Assembly: GCA_017303475.1 (NCBI GenBank)
Contig: JAFLBO010000001.1
Location: 1 to 64,000, forward strand
DNA from: Chitinophagales bacterium
GTDB taxonomy: Bacteria > Bacteroidota > Bacteroidia > Chitinophagales > Saprospiraceae
Direction of reading: 5' to 3'
DNA: 64,000 nucleotides
The notes under the pieces were generated by a model, which ran no database searches, had not been told where the DNA came from, and was given only the letters and a program-made list of their open reading frames with translations. Position 1 is the first letter of the stretch. Each line of letters starts with the position of its first letter. Positions 25,494 to 35,900 of this stretch are shown here, piece after piece. A program made the position numbers and the translations under genes.

Positions 25494-26732
25494 TTAAATG
25501 TCCTCAACGTAATCCATGTCTCTGTCAAAAGTTTCTTTCATGCCCCAAAGCGCTAAAAAGGCAATGCCCAGACAAATAGCTCCAACGATATAACCTGCCG
25601 TAATCACGCTTCCCGTTACGGCTGCTCCTTTGAGATATTTGAAAGATTCGTTGATGGGTACCTGCATTCCCCGGGCAAAATTCGGCACAGAGGTAGCTAC
25701 TGTTGAACGCAGGTTGGTGCCAAACTGCTCTGCACCAATAGTAACAAAGATTACCCAGAACCCCACAGAGAACCCAAGCAAAAAATGCCCGAGGTAAAAC
25801 ATTTCAGGCGACGAAAATGGCAGGGATAAATAACCCAAAACGGCCAGCACATCGAGGCTGAGGAAAATAGCCATTACTTTTACCCGACTCCTCAATACCT
25901 GGCTTAACATGCCAGAAACCAGATCGCCCAAAATCAAACCAATATAAGCGATGGCAATGGCATTGGAGGCTAAAATGCCTTCCAGACCTTTGGCTTTGCC
26001 AAATTCCGGGGCAAAAAACACCAGAACGCCAATAACAAACCAGGTAGAGGTTCCGATGAAAATACAGCGTAAAAACCGCACCAGGCGATCCCAGCTGGTA
26101 AACAAGGCCAGGAAGTTGCCTCTGCTAATGTGAGATTGCTCCCGAACCTGTTGAAAAATACCGGATTCTGATACGCTGATGCGCAGAATAAGCAGGAGTA
26201 CACCCAACCCGCCGCCAATAAAGTAACATTCCCTCCAGGGGAAATTCCTTTCAATGATCCAGGCCAGCAAGGCCCCGGTCAGCCCGATACTGGCTACCAA
26301 CATGGTTCCTATGCCCCGTTTGTGTTTGGGTAAAACCTCCGCTACCAGGGTAATGCCTGCTCCAAGCTCGCCGGCAAGGCCAATACCGGCAATGAACCGG
26401 TAAAATGCATAATCTACATAGCCGGTAGCAAAACCGTTCAGGATATTGGCCAGGGAGTAAAGGGCAATAGAAAAATACAATACCCGTACACGACCACGTT
26501 TGTCGCCCAGTATGCCCCACAAAATTCCACCAACAAGCATACCGAACATTTGCCAGTTTTGAAGGGACAAGCCTTTGTCTGTCAAATCTTGTCCGGAAAA
26601 GCCCAGATCAGTGAGACTTTTTACCCGCACAAAACCGAACAGCAGCAGGTCGTATATGTCTACAAAATAACCGAGTGCCGCTACTATGACGGCGGCATTG
26701 AGGATTTTAGCGTTAGGGTTGATGGTTGCCAT
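25494..26732 (-). CDS. MFS transporter, metabolite:H+ symporter-like
   Basis: A 412-residue inner-membrane transporter with about 12 membrane helices. The major-facilitator motif A is visible in the loop after helix 2 (ILGDKRGRVRVLYFS), and FYRFIAGIGLAGELGAGITLVAEVLPKHKRG matches the helix 4-5 region of the sugar/metabolite:H+ symporter group. The substrate cannot be assigned. The gene is monocistronic, tail to tail with PA-domain gene 2 and separated from the next minus-strand gene by a terminator. Confidence 0.9.
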   Translation of the reverse strand: MATINPNAKILNAAVIVAALGYFVDIYDLLLFGFVRVKSLTDLGFSGQDLTDKGLSLQNWQMFGMLVGGILWGILGDKRGRVRVLYFSIALYSLANILNGFATGYVDYAFYRFIAGIGLAGELGAGITLVAEVLPKHKRGIGTMLVASIGLTGALLAWIIERNFPWRECYFIGGGLGVLLLILRISVSESGIFQQVREQSHISRGNFLALFTSWDRLVRFLRCIFIGTSTWFVIGVLVFFAPEFGKAKGLEGILASNAIAIAYIGLILGDLVSGMLSQVLRSRVKVMAIFLSLDVLAVLGYLSLPFSSPEMFYLGHFLLGFSVGFWVIFVTIGAEQFGTNLRSTVATSVPNFARGMQVPINESFKYLKGAAVTGSVITAGYIVGAICLGIAFLALWGMKETFDRDMDYVEDI

Positions 26733-26796
26733 AAAATTCTTGACTCAAAGTTGCACAGAGGAGGCGCAATGTTATGAAAACCGCATCGTAAATACA

Positions 26797-26840
26797 GCAA
26801 AAAGAAAAGGGAAGCCGCGATACATGCAGACCGGCTTCCC
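26797..26840 (-). terminator. Terminator of the small HTH gene
   Basis: AAGGGAAGCCG and CGGCTTCCCTT pair across about 13 nt, with T-rich runs after the stem on both strands. On the minus strand it follows the gene at 26910-27170. Confidence 0.75.
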
Positions 26841-26909
26841 TTTTTTTCTGCCTGCACTGGTTTGCAGGCATATAGCTTTTAATAAGTGTATGTTGTTGGA
26901 ATGCTTGGC

Positions 26910-27170
26910 TTAGTGAGTAAGATTATGCTCCTCAAGAATTTGCTGAGCTCGATCCAGAATCGTTGTGTCTTCAATATGAACGATACCTCCGTTCGGTCCT
27001 GGTTCAAGGTGGAACTCCACCACTTCTCCGTCTTTGTACTGGTGCGCACCAAAATAGTTGCGTACCGTTTGCTCGTCAATATTCAACTCCTGGGCAATTT
27101 TAGCAATGCTGCCGTGTGGAAGTGCATGCTTGATCCGGCGCAACTCTTCAAAAGTGATGTTCATATGCAT
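26910..27170 (-). CDS. Small HTH-like DNA-binding protein
   Basis: This 86-residue protein has a helix-turn-helix-like N-terminal half: GSIAKIAQELNIDEQTVRNYFGAHQ (about 20-44) reads as two helices with a turn. The C-terminal half is acidic and ends QQILEEHNLTH. The second Met (27164) is an equally good start. Similar short proteins occur in Bacteroidota without an assigned role; regulation of transcription is inference from the motif. It has its own terminator and no clear operon partner. Confidence 0.6.
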   Translation of the reverse strand: MHMNITFEELRRIKHALPHGSIAKIAQELNIDEQTVRNYFGAHQYKDGEVVEFHLEPGPNGGIVHIEDTTILDRAQQILEEHNLTH

Positions 27171-27372
27171 AAAATTTAGTGAAACAATTGGGTCGAAAAT
27201 TTTCCCTAAGGTATGCTAATGAAAATACAAAAAGCAAAGAAAAATGGATTTTTTTTTTTACTTTGGAGGAGTAATATTTCTGCAATAGCCTTGTTGTCAG
27301 AATAACTGACAAGATCCGCTGAACCGGTACTAAACCCTTGTTGTACTACGCCCCGCATACTCCAAAACATCA

Positions 27373-27380
27373 TACCTTTG
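27373..27380 (+). promoter_or_regulatory. -7 box (TACCTTTG) of the glycosyltransferase/hydrolase operon
   Basis: TACCTTTGC matches the Bacteroidota -7 consensus 42 bp before the ATG at 27422. Confidence 0.6.
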
Positions 27381-27421
27381 CAGACGTTATACCTAATGCG
27401 TAACCGATACGCCCCTGATTC

Positions 27422-28549
27422 ATGTTTCTACATATCGTTTCCTTTGACATTCCTTATCCCGCAAACTACGGCGGGGTGATTGTTATTTTCAACCAGATTA
27501 AGGCGCTGCATGCCCAGGGTGTCAAAATTATTCTGCACTGTTATCAATACGGCGACCGCACCCCTCAGCCTGAGCTGGCCAATTATTGCCACGAAATCTA
27601 TTACTACAAACGAAGCCGGTCGTTGTTTTATCAGGTGAGCTTGCTGCCATTTATCATGCGCACCAGGCAAAGCAGCACATTACTCAAAAGACTCAAAAAG
27701 GACCGTTATCCGATTCTTTTTGAAGGCATGCATACGGCAGGGCTTATTTGGCATCCAAGCCTGAAAAGCAGGCAGAAACTCATACGGATGCACAATATTG
27801 AATGGCAATATTATGAAAGCCTCTCCCAGCTGACCTCCGCCACCGCCCCCCTGGAAAAGGCTTATTATTTCTCTGAAAGCATCAAATTGCAACGCATTGA
27901 ACCAAAGGTAGTGTTGCATGCCGATGAGATCATTACCATTTCCAGTACCGATGAAGCTTATTACCGGGCATTAAAAGCCAACACGCAATATATCCCGGCC
28001 TTCCACCCAAATGATACCATTGAATGTCAGTCGGGCAAAGGAGAATATGTACTGTTTCATGGTAAACTCAGTGTGCCGGACAATGAGCTGGCGGCCATGT
28101 GGTTGGTTCGTGAAGTTTTTGCAGACTTTGATATTCCGTTTATCATTGCCGGTATGTCGCCCTCTGAACGCCTGAAGGAATTAGTGGCCGGCTACGATCA
28201 TATCAAGTTGGTAGAAAACCCGGACGAGGCGCAGATGAACGCGCTGGTAGGTAAAGCGCATATCAATTTGCTGGTTTCATTCCAGTCATCGGGGGTTAAA
28301 CTCAAGTTGATTAATGCCTTGTTCCGTGGGCGTTTTTGCATTGTGAATGAGCACATGGTTCGTGGAACAGGTTTGGCAAGGCTTTGTTTTGTTAGAAATT
28401 CGGCGGCTGCTATTCGTCAAACCATTGAAGCAGTGATTAACGCACCTTTTGAGCAGGGCAAAATTGCAGAACGCAAAGCCATGCTTGATTCTGAGTTTTC
28501 CAATGTGGAGAGCGCCAAAAAGCTAATACAACTGATCAAGTGGCAGTAA
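27422..28549 (+). CDS. Glycosyltransferase, GT4-like (GT-B fold)
   Basis: A 375-residue cytoplasmic protein whose start, HIVSFDIPYPANYGGVIVIFNQIKALHAQG, is the usual first strand and Gly-rich loop of GT-B enzymes. A second Rossmann-like half begins near GEYVLFHGKLSVPDNELAAMWL (about 205), with IIAGMSPSERL and SFQSSGVKLKLINALFRGRF as the expected donor-site region. The usual EX7E motif is not clear, so donor and acceptor are unassigned. It overlaps the hydrolase gene by 10 bp, indicating cotranslation. Confidence 0.8.
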   Translation: MFLHIVSFDIPYPANYGGVIVIFNQIKALHAQGVKIILHCYQYGDRTPQPELANYCHEIYYYKRSRSLFYQVSLLPFIMRTRQSSTLLKRLKKDRYPILFEGMHTAGLIWHPSLKSRQKLIRMHNIEWQYYESLSQLTSATAPLEKAYYFSESIKLQRIEPKVVLHADEIITISSTDEAYYRALKANTQYIPAFHPNDTIECQSGKGEYVLFHGKLSVPDNELAAMWLVREVFADFDIPFIIAGMSPSERLKELVAGYDHIKLVENPDEAQMNALVGKAHINLLVSFQSSGVKLKLINALFRGRFCIVNEHMVRGTGLARLCFVRNSAAAIRQTIEAVINAPFEQGKIAERKAMLDSEFSNVESAKKLIQLIKWQ

Positions 28550-29403
28550 ATAACATTCCGGATGCGGCATTAAAAAAGATTCGCCGTTTGGGTAAAATGC
28601 TCAATGCTCTGGCACTGGTTTCGCCATCCCTGGCAGGCCGGGTCGCTTTTCGGGTATTTTGTACCCCAAGAACTCTTCCGGTGCGGGAAAAAGATGCCGA
28701 TTTTTTGGCTTCAGCCAGACACGAACGTTTTAAGATGGAGGGGCTTACACTCCGCAGTTACCACTGGGATCACGCAGATTCCGAGGCTCCCAGGATTTTG
28801 TTTTTACACGGCTGGGAATCCAATTCAGCGCGATGGCATAAATACATCCGGGAGGCATTGTCAAAGGGCTATGCAGTGGATGCTTTTGACGCGCCGGCCA
28901 GTGGACATTCAGAAGGGAAATTGCTGAATGCATTGCTGTATAGCAGGGCGCTCCGTAAATACCTATCCATAAACCCCAAACCTTATGCCATTGTAGGGCA
29001 TTCCTTGGGGAGTGCGGCGGCAGTTTTTGGACTTACACTCTTCCCAATAGAAAGACCCCAAAAAGTAGTTTTACTGGCATCGTTCGCCGATTCTTCCCGC
29101 GTTATTTATGATTTTGCCAACCTGATAGGCGCCAAAGAGCTGGTGGTTAAGGCTATTTTCCGGCATATTGAAAAACGTAGCGGTATGTCCATCGACGAAT
29201 TTTCCGTGCAGCAAAAGGTGCGTTTATTGCAGGATGTGACGGGTTTTGTGCTGCACGACGCTGCAGACGAGGTGGCTCCTGTAACAGAAGGCAGGGATAT
29301 TGCGGCCAGCTGGACTTGTCAATATCTGGAAACCCAGGGATTGGGCCATAAAATGCAGGATAAGCAGGTGGTTCGCGCCGTGCTTGATTTCCTTAAAATT
29401 TAG
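28540..29403 (+). CDS. Alpha/beta hydrolase
   Basis: A 287-residue alpha/beta-hydrolase with the oxyanion region ILFLHGWESNSARWH, the nucleophile elbow GHSLGS (Ser155), a likely acid Asp240 or Asp243 in LHDAADEVAP, and His270 in GLGHKMQ. The start is a GTG at 28540 that overlaps the glycosyltransferase stop; ATG at 28597 is an alternative. The fold is certain, the substrate is not. Overlap with the glycosyltransferase suggests a shared pathway. Confidence 0.85.
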   Translation: MAVNNIPDAALKKIRRLGKMLNALALVSPSLAGRVAFRVFCTPRTLPVREKDADFLASARHERFKMEGLTLRSYHWDHADSEAPRILFLHGWESNSARWHKYIREALSKGYAVDAFDAPASGHSEGKLLNALLYSRALRKYLSINPKPYAIVGHSLGSAAAVFGLTLFPIERPQKVVLLASFADSSRVIYDFANLIGAKELVVKAIFRHIEKRSGMSIDEFSVQQKVRLLQDVTGFVLHDAADEVAPVTEGRDIAASWTCQYLETQGLGHKMQDKQVVRAVLDFLKI

Positions 29404-29508
29404 AATAACTATCAGGTTATTACATCCCAAAACTATATCTGGACAACTTTCTGTTGATTTATTCACAGATTTTCTGTGTGAAATCCTCCCTGTTGATACA
29501 ATGGCAAA

Positions 29509-29548
29509 ACGGCCAGACAGCCCTTTTGCTGCCTGACCGTCTTTCACG
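29509..29548 (+). terminator. Weak hairpin after the hydrolase gene
   Basis: ACGGCCAGACAGC (29509-29521) pairs with GCTGCCTGACCGT (29528-29540) with two mismatches; only CTTTC follows. It could terminate the 27422-29403 operon. Confidence 0.4.
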
Positions 29549-29876
29549 AGATTAAACCGGGAGATTAAGCGTGGTAGGAATAAAACAAACTGAGGATTAC
29601 AAAATGCCCTGAAGCGTTAAGGGCTGGAAGGTTTTGGATCCTTTTGCTCCAGCAAACTGAAGCAGTATATTTTGAATTGCATCCTTTTTTTGAGTCATGG
29701 ACGCTCCAACTTTTTGGAACGCCCACGACTGCTGAAAAGAGCAACTTTTCGTCAATGTTGGAGTGGTCTTTCGAAGGGTTTATTCAAGTTGGCCTGGTTT
29801 CTTTGGTGGCTTTTTCTCTGGTCCTGGTTTACAAGGGCTTCTTTAACTTTTTCGTTCTCTGGTTTTTTTGGGGCTT
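29549..29876. other. Gene-free stretch
   Basis: I see no convincing gene here. An 83-codon frame (29644-29895) is Phe/Trp-rich, has no leader or family resemblance, and runs into the neighbouring terminator. It separates the convergent hydrolase and giant T9SS genes. Confidence 0.5.
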
Positions 29877-29932
29877 GGTAAAACCGGGGATTTGACGCCT
29901 GCAACTTCAGGTATAGGGCGCCAAATCCCCGG
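29877..29932 (-). terminator. Terminator of the giant mosaic T9SS gene
   Basis: A 16-bp stem (29884-29899 with 29917-29932, one mismatch) is followed on the minus strand by GGTTTTACC. It lies 12 bp after the stop of the 29945-36493 gene. Confidence 0.7.
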
Positions 29933-29944
29933 GTAGTCTGTACG

Positions 29945-32900
29945 TTATTTTACTTGAATCATCGTTCTCGTAGCGCTATCCGTAGCGGTTTCGAGTTTGT
30001 AGTAGAGTGTTCCAGAGGTGTTCAACAGGGCCCGGTCGAGCGGGATGCTGTTGTAGCCTTTCGGGAAGTCGGCTTTTTGGCTATACACCAGTCGGCCAGA
30101 CTGATCGAAGATGGACAGGGTTGCCGTAGTAGCTTCAGGCAGGTGGAAGCCGATGAGCGTACGGTTTACGAATGGGTTTGGCTGGTTTTGGTACAGCTCA
30201 AATCCTACGCCGCTGATCGTGCTGCCTTCCTTGCTGTTGAAGCGGAGCGCAACTTCCAGACGCTGTGTGTTTTTGTTCGTGCCATCCACGTACTGATAGG
30301 ACTCAGCTTTCGTGATTTGGCTGGAGATATTGATCAATTTGCTCAACTCTCCGGCTTTTTTGGCTTTGAACTTCAGCGTGAACTCACCTTGGTTAACACC
30401 GTCGAAGGAAGTGGTTACTGCATTTTCAGCAGCAAACGTTCCGAAGTTGTCGGCTTTCATGCCCGGGCCAGGAACCACATCCATCAGATCCAGATCGTTG
30501 TAGTGCAGCGTGAACTGGTAGCCAAGTACTTTTTCGCTGGCTTTGAATTTCACCTCAAACACTTCACCTGCTTTCACTTCGCGGTCTTCAACATCAAACA
30601 ACAGGGTTCCTGTGCTGCGCTCTTCAACCGTCATCAGTGAGTTTGCTATGGCTGTTGCGTTCACGTCGCCTATCTTGATGGCTACGAAATCGTCATCCAT
30701 GGAGTTTGACTGAATATCAGCAACTGATTTGTTTTCTGGGAAGCTGGTCTGGAACGGATTGGCTGCGTTCGGGAATGCAAAGGATTTGTCTACAAAGCGC
30801 CAGCTGTCGTTGGATGGCAATTCTGTGTAGATACCCAGGATCAGTTTACGCAGCTCCACGATGTCGAATGTTGTGATGCTTCCGGAACGGTTGGCATCGG
30901 CAGCAATCATTTTGTAGGGGCTATTCAGAGGCTCCAGACCCAAAATGTGTTTGCTGATCAATACCAGGTCGTATGTGGTTACACCATTCAACGGGTTGTC
31001 GTCCTTCGTTGGTGTGATCGAGTAGTTCATGTGCATCGGTACTGCGTTCAGGAAGGAGAAGTGACCATCCTGATCGGTCATATCGAACATGTTGAAGGTT
31101 GGACCGGAGAGTTCAACGTCAGTTTCTTCCAGGCCTTCGTTCATTTCTGTTTTCAACAGACCCGCTACGCTGGCGGTGCCATTGCCACAGTTGCCGTTGT
31201 TGTCCTGCACGATCATGTAGGTTTCGCAGTTGTCTGCATTACCATACGCATCCAGACCCCAGAGTTCTACGCATTGTGGACCCAGTTCGTTGCAATCAAA
31301 GTTTACACTGATTACAGGGTTGCCGTTGCCATCAACCGGGAAGCCAGTGCCGGTGCCGCATTTGCGGATACCGAACAGGAGGAAGTCGTCTGGCGTGCTG
31401 TTATCGTCTGCGTTCAAGAGGAAGTCGCTTGCGAACAGGGTAATCTGACCGGTTTGGGTAAGATTGCCTGTGAGACCGTTCATGCACACAACCGTTGGCG
31501 CTTTGCAATCTTTCACGATGAACTCATACTCGCAAACGGATTCGTTTCCGCAACCATCAGAAGCAATCCACTTGATTTTGTGTCTGCCGTATGGAAGTTC
31601 CGGCAGGCTGTACAAGCTTGGCGCTACTGGTGTGTTCCAACGAACAGAGGCAGTCAGACTGGTTCCGTTTACCGTGGTTTGCAATCCGAAGCGATATTTC
31701 TGGTTGGCAGCCACAGCGCGCTCATCGAAGGTGCGTGGTGTGCCACCGGAGAAGTTCGGGGTGGTTGCATTGTTGTAATTCACTGTACCTGCTGCTGGCG
31801 GGTTGGCACTGCTAACCACTGTTTCCATGCTGCTATTGCCATCCAAATCAAGGAACAACAGGTAACGGATGTTAAGGTTTGAACCAGAGCAGAGGTCTGA
31901 AGCATTGATGGTCAGATCAACCGGAGCTTCGTTCAGGTCGTTAGACTGAATAAGCGGATCATACCAGTAGCTTTCGTTCCACAGTTTTGGATCGTTCGTA
32001 GTGTAGTCACAGAACTCAACCGGGCTTGCTGGGCAGTCCATCACCGGCGCTTGTTGGTCAATGATTTTGATGATCTGTTTGTACTCGTAGCAGTTAGCGT
32101 TTTTGTTCCAGTAAATACTGTAATTGGTTGCAGTTTGGTCGTTTGGCGTGATTTTCACCACTGTTGGCGCCCAAGGAGCAAGTGTTCCCAGAGGGGAAAC
32201 AATCGGACCAGGGTTATTGCTGGCATGGCTGCTGTTTGGGTGTGGCGTTGGGTTTGGAACCACCACGCATCCTGCACCAGGATTGTACGTACACCAGTTG
32301 ATGATTTTCCAGGTACGTTCAATCTTGAAACAAGCGTCTGGAACTATAGTGTACACCTGGTCCTGGTAGCTGATACCCAGCAATTCACAGTCTTCACCGA
32401 AGAATTGTGGTTCGCCATAGATACCGGTGCCGTCGCAAGTATTCACCACTGCATCATCCGGGAATTTGATGAAGTAGTTCTGTTCGTAGTGCACAAAAAT
32501 GCGCTGTGTGCATTGGGTAGTGAGGCCGTGGCAATCCGTTACACGGAAGGTGCGGGTAATAGTACCCTTGTTGCACACAGAGTCGAACTGGCTGTAATTC
32601 ACAGAGTGTGTCAAACCTTTCTGACCCTGATATTCCACGTTGGCATCCAGACAGCAGTTGTCCAATACATTTGGTTTGCCGTATGTCCACAGGCTTGGAT
32701 CGAAGTTTTCGCAATTCACAGTTACATTGAACGGTGTTTCACAAACTGGCTTCAGATTGTCCTGTACTTTCACAGAGATCTCGCATTCGTTGTAAATCGG
32801 CGTACCGTCAGGCAGGGTAGAGATGGTGCCGTCAGGGTTCAGCTGATACACACGCAGGATCACTTTTTGCTCGGTTCCTACTTCGCAGCAGTAGAATTTG

Positions 32901-35900
32901 ATGGAGTCAGATTCAGCTGTTGCTACTTCGTATTCGCTCATACCCAGCGGGTTGCCTGCACATGGAGTGTTGTCCAGGTTGTTGATGCAATCGCTGTATG
33001 GTTGTGAGCGACGAATGGTGAATTTGATGTCACTACACAGGTCGAAGGAACCATCATCGAAGGTGGTAGCCCTTACCCAGGTTACACCGGCAAATTCGCA
33101 GTTGGCAACATTGGTTTCGTAGCAATCGTTCGGATTGTCTTTACCAATACCAACGATGGTTGTTTCATCACAAGCAGCGGTTGGAGGCTCGAAATCTTGT
33201 ACAGTCAGGTTGAAACTCATGGAGCTAGTGTTGCCGCAATCATCCTGAGCGATGTACACCACCAGGTGATCACCAACCGGGATACATGGGATGTTGCCAA
33301 AGGAACCCAGTGTGTCGGTGTTGTTTGGCAGGTTGCCAGGAAAGTTGTACAAACCGCCGTTCACACCAATCGGGTTGCCCAGGTTGCCAGTGTTTGGATC
33401 AATTGGGTAGATCAGCGCGCTGATCTTATTCACCCGTGAGCAGCTATCCATCAACAGTACTTCTGGAAGTGCCATGCTCGCACAGCAATCGTATGGCTCG
33501 GTGCTTTCGAGTTGATCCGGAATCTGAGTCAGGAACACTGGTCCTTCCTCGTCAAGTACCTGAATAAGCTGGATGTGCTTCTTGATTTGGCCGGTGCAAG
33601 GATCTACATCGGTCCATTCGCGGGAAATGCTGTAGCTGCCATCGCAACTCCAAACTGGCGTATCGTGGTGTTCCCAGAAGATGGCGCCTCCGTCTGGCAG
33701 GCCGAATACATATGGGAAGCCCTGGAATCCCTGATCTTCAATCCATTGTGGCGTTGGGTATACTCCAATTTTGCAAGAGAAATACTGGGCGTCAATACCA
33801 TCGTAATCCGGTGGGAAGTTTACATCATTCAGCGTTGGACGCAACAGGTTCAGGGTCTGGATGCATGTAGCTGTGTTGCCGCTCGCATCTTTTGCTGTCC
33901 AGGTACGGCTGATGATGGAAGTCAGGCCGGAAGCGCAGTTCTGGTTGGTTGACTGATCAATATAGCTAAGCGTAACATCTGAACAGTAGTCGAGGTCTGC
34001 CAACATAGAAACGGCTTTTGGAACAATAAAGCTCTGATTGCCATTTGGAATCACATCAATCGGGTCGATACCGTTCGGGAAGCCCGCACCGAATACGCCT
34101 GACATTTTGATATGCAGATCGGCAATTTGAATAGTAGATACATCACCACCTGCATTCTGATCGGCAATGCGTACTTTCCAGATACCGTTTACCTGTTCAT
34201 TATCGAAGCTGCTCAATACACCCAGACCAAAAGGAATGATAGCATTCTTATCCGTTGTGTAGCTGTCGCAAACCTGATTGATGATGCCTTCGTCGTCGAA
34301 ACGCACGTGCAGCATGCCTCCGCAACCACCGGCGCCGTCCCACAGGGTTACAATAGTGCCCTGAGGGCTTTCTACCTGGATGTTCATATCAGCGAAGAAT
34401 ACATCGCCATTGATTTTTACACGCAGATCCACATCTTCCACAGTGGCATTCATAGGAAGGTTAACCGGGATGTTGAATTCACGGATCTGGCCGTCAGTTA
34501 CGTTCAAAGGCAGTCCCTGGCTGCGGAAAGGCAATTCCAAAGACGTGTTTTGTGCGAAAAGTGGTGTAAGCGGGAAGTTGAACGGAATGGTAATTGGCGT
34601 TGGATCGCAGTCGATTGCAGGTGGCAGATTGTCTACGATCTTCACATCACCAAAACACTTGTTCTCGTTATTATCCAGAATGCCGTCTTCGTCCTGATCA
34701 TCGAATACACGTACACGATAGGTTTTACCTACGTCGTTGCAGTCAAAAATAGCCGGGAGCCATGGACCATTACCAAATGGTGGTGTTTTGTCCACTTGAA
34801 CAGGGTAATAGTCGTAGCAACGGAATGGTCCGCCTTCCAGTACCTGGTCTGCCAGCAGGGTATCGCGGCAATCAGGGCCAAGGGCAAGGTTGACAAAATC
34901 GTTGCATGTCATGGTGCTGATTGGATTCGGGAAGTCCTGAATGGTTACAGACCATGAACCCTGGGTCATGTTGCCAGAGGCATCGGTACATTTATAGTGG
35001 TAGGTGTAGGTATTGCCTTGCACTAAAACTGCAGGAGGGAATGGCGCAACCTGTACTGCCGCTCCGCCATTTGGGGTGGAGTAACTAACATAACCGTTAT
35101 AGGCACGGGATGGGCTAGTGGTGCCAAACGGGTAAGCTTTGCCAGCGCCCGGGTTAGAAGATACGCGCAATGTTCCATCGTTTACCTGACGAACGGCATT
35201 GGTGTAATTCAGCGGTGAGCCGGTAGTGCTGGTGAGGTAAATACCACGGGTTTCACCTGCTGGAATGGTGATGCCAAGACCGGGAACCGGAGTTCCTACT
35301 GCTGAGTTGGTGGATGTTACCAGCGCATTGCCAGCCAAAATCCATGAGCTTGGATCGCTCTCCAAACCGGAGAAGGAAGTGTTGCCAATGGTATAATACA
35401 CCTCCATATTGTAGGTGCCCGGATCTAGGGATGGCCCGAATTGTGTAATGGTAAGCGGAGTAGAACCCAGGTTGGTCACATCAAACATGATACCTGCGTT
35501 GCCAAGATTACCTACAGCAAAGTCAATTGGATGATTAACCGTGCCATTGGCGCCGGCTGAGCAGTTGTCAGAACAGTTTACCTGGAAAGTGTAATTAGAG
35601 AATTCACACTGGCCGGGTTGTAGCGTGATCGTTGTATTGGATGGGTGGGTAATGGTTGGGGGGGTGTTGTCTATAACGTTAATCACTTGTACCGCAGCGC
35701 TGATTACGCCGCCGCCACATGGGTCAACCAGTTCCCAGGTAATAACGTTGTTACCTACAGGAGCAGAGATGACAGTATTTATAGGCGTGAGTACTACTGT
35801 TGGTGCACCGTTGTTAATACGGTACTGAAGCTGATAGGGAGCATTGCAGCCACCCGGGAAGGTTGGCAGCGGTGTAGTAACATTCACGAAACAGTTGTTA

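Noticed and set aside
29644..29895. 83-codon hydrophobic frame between convergent genes
   Set aside because: No recognisable family, no promoter, and it overlaps a terminator hairpin.
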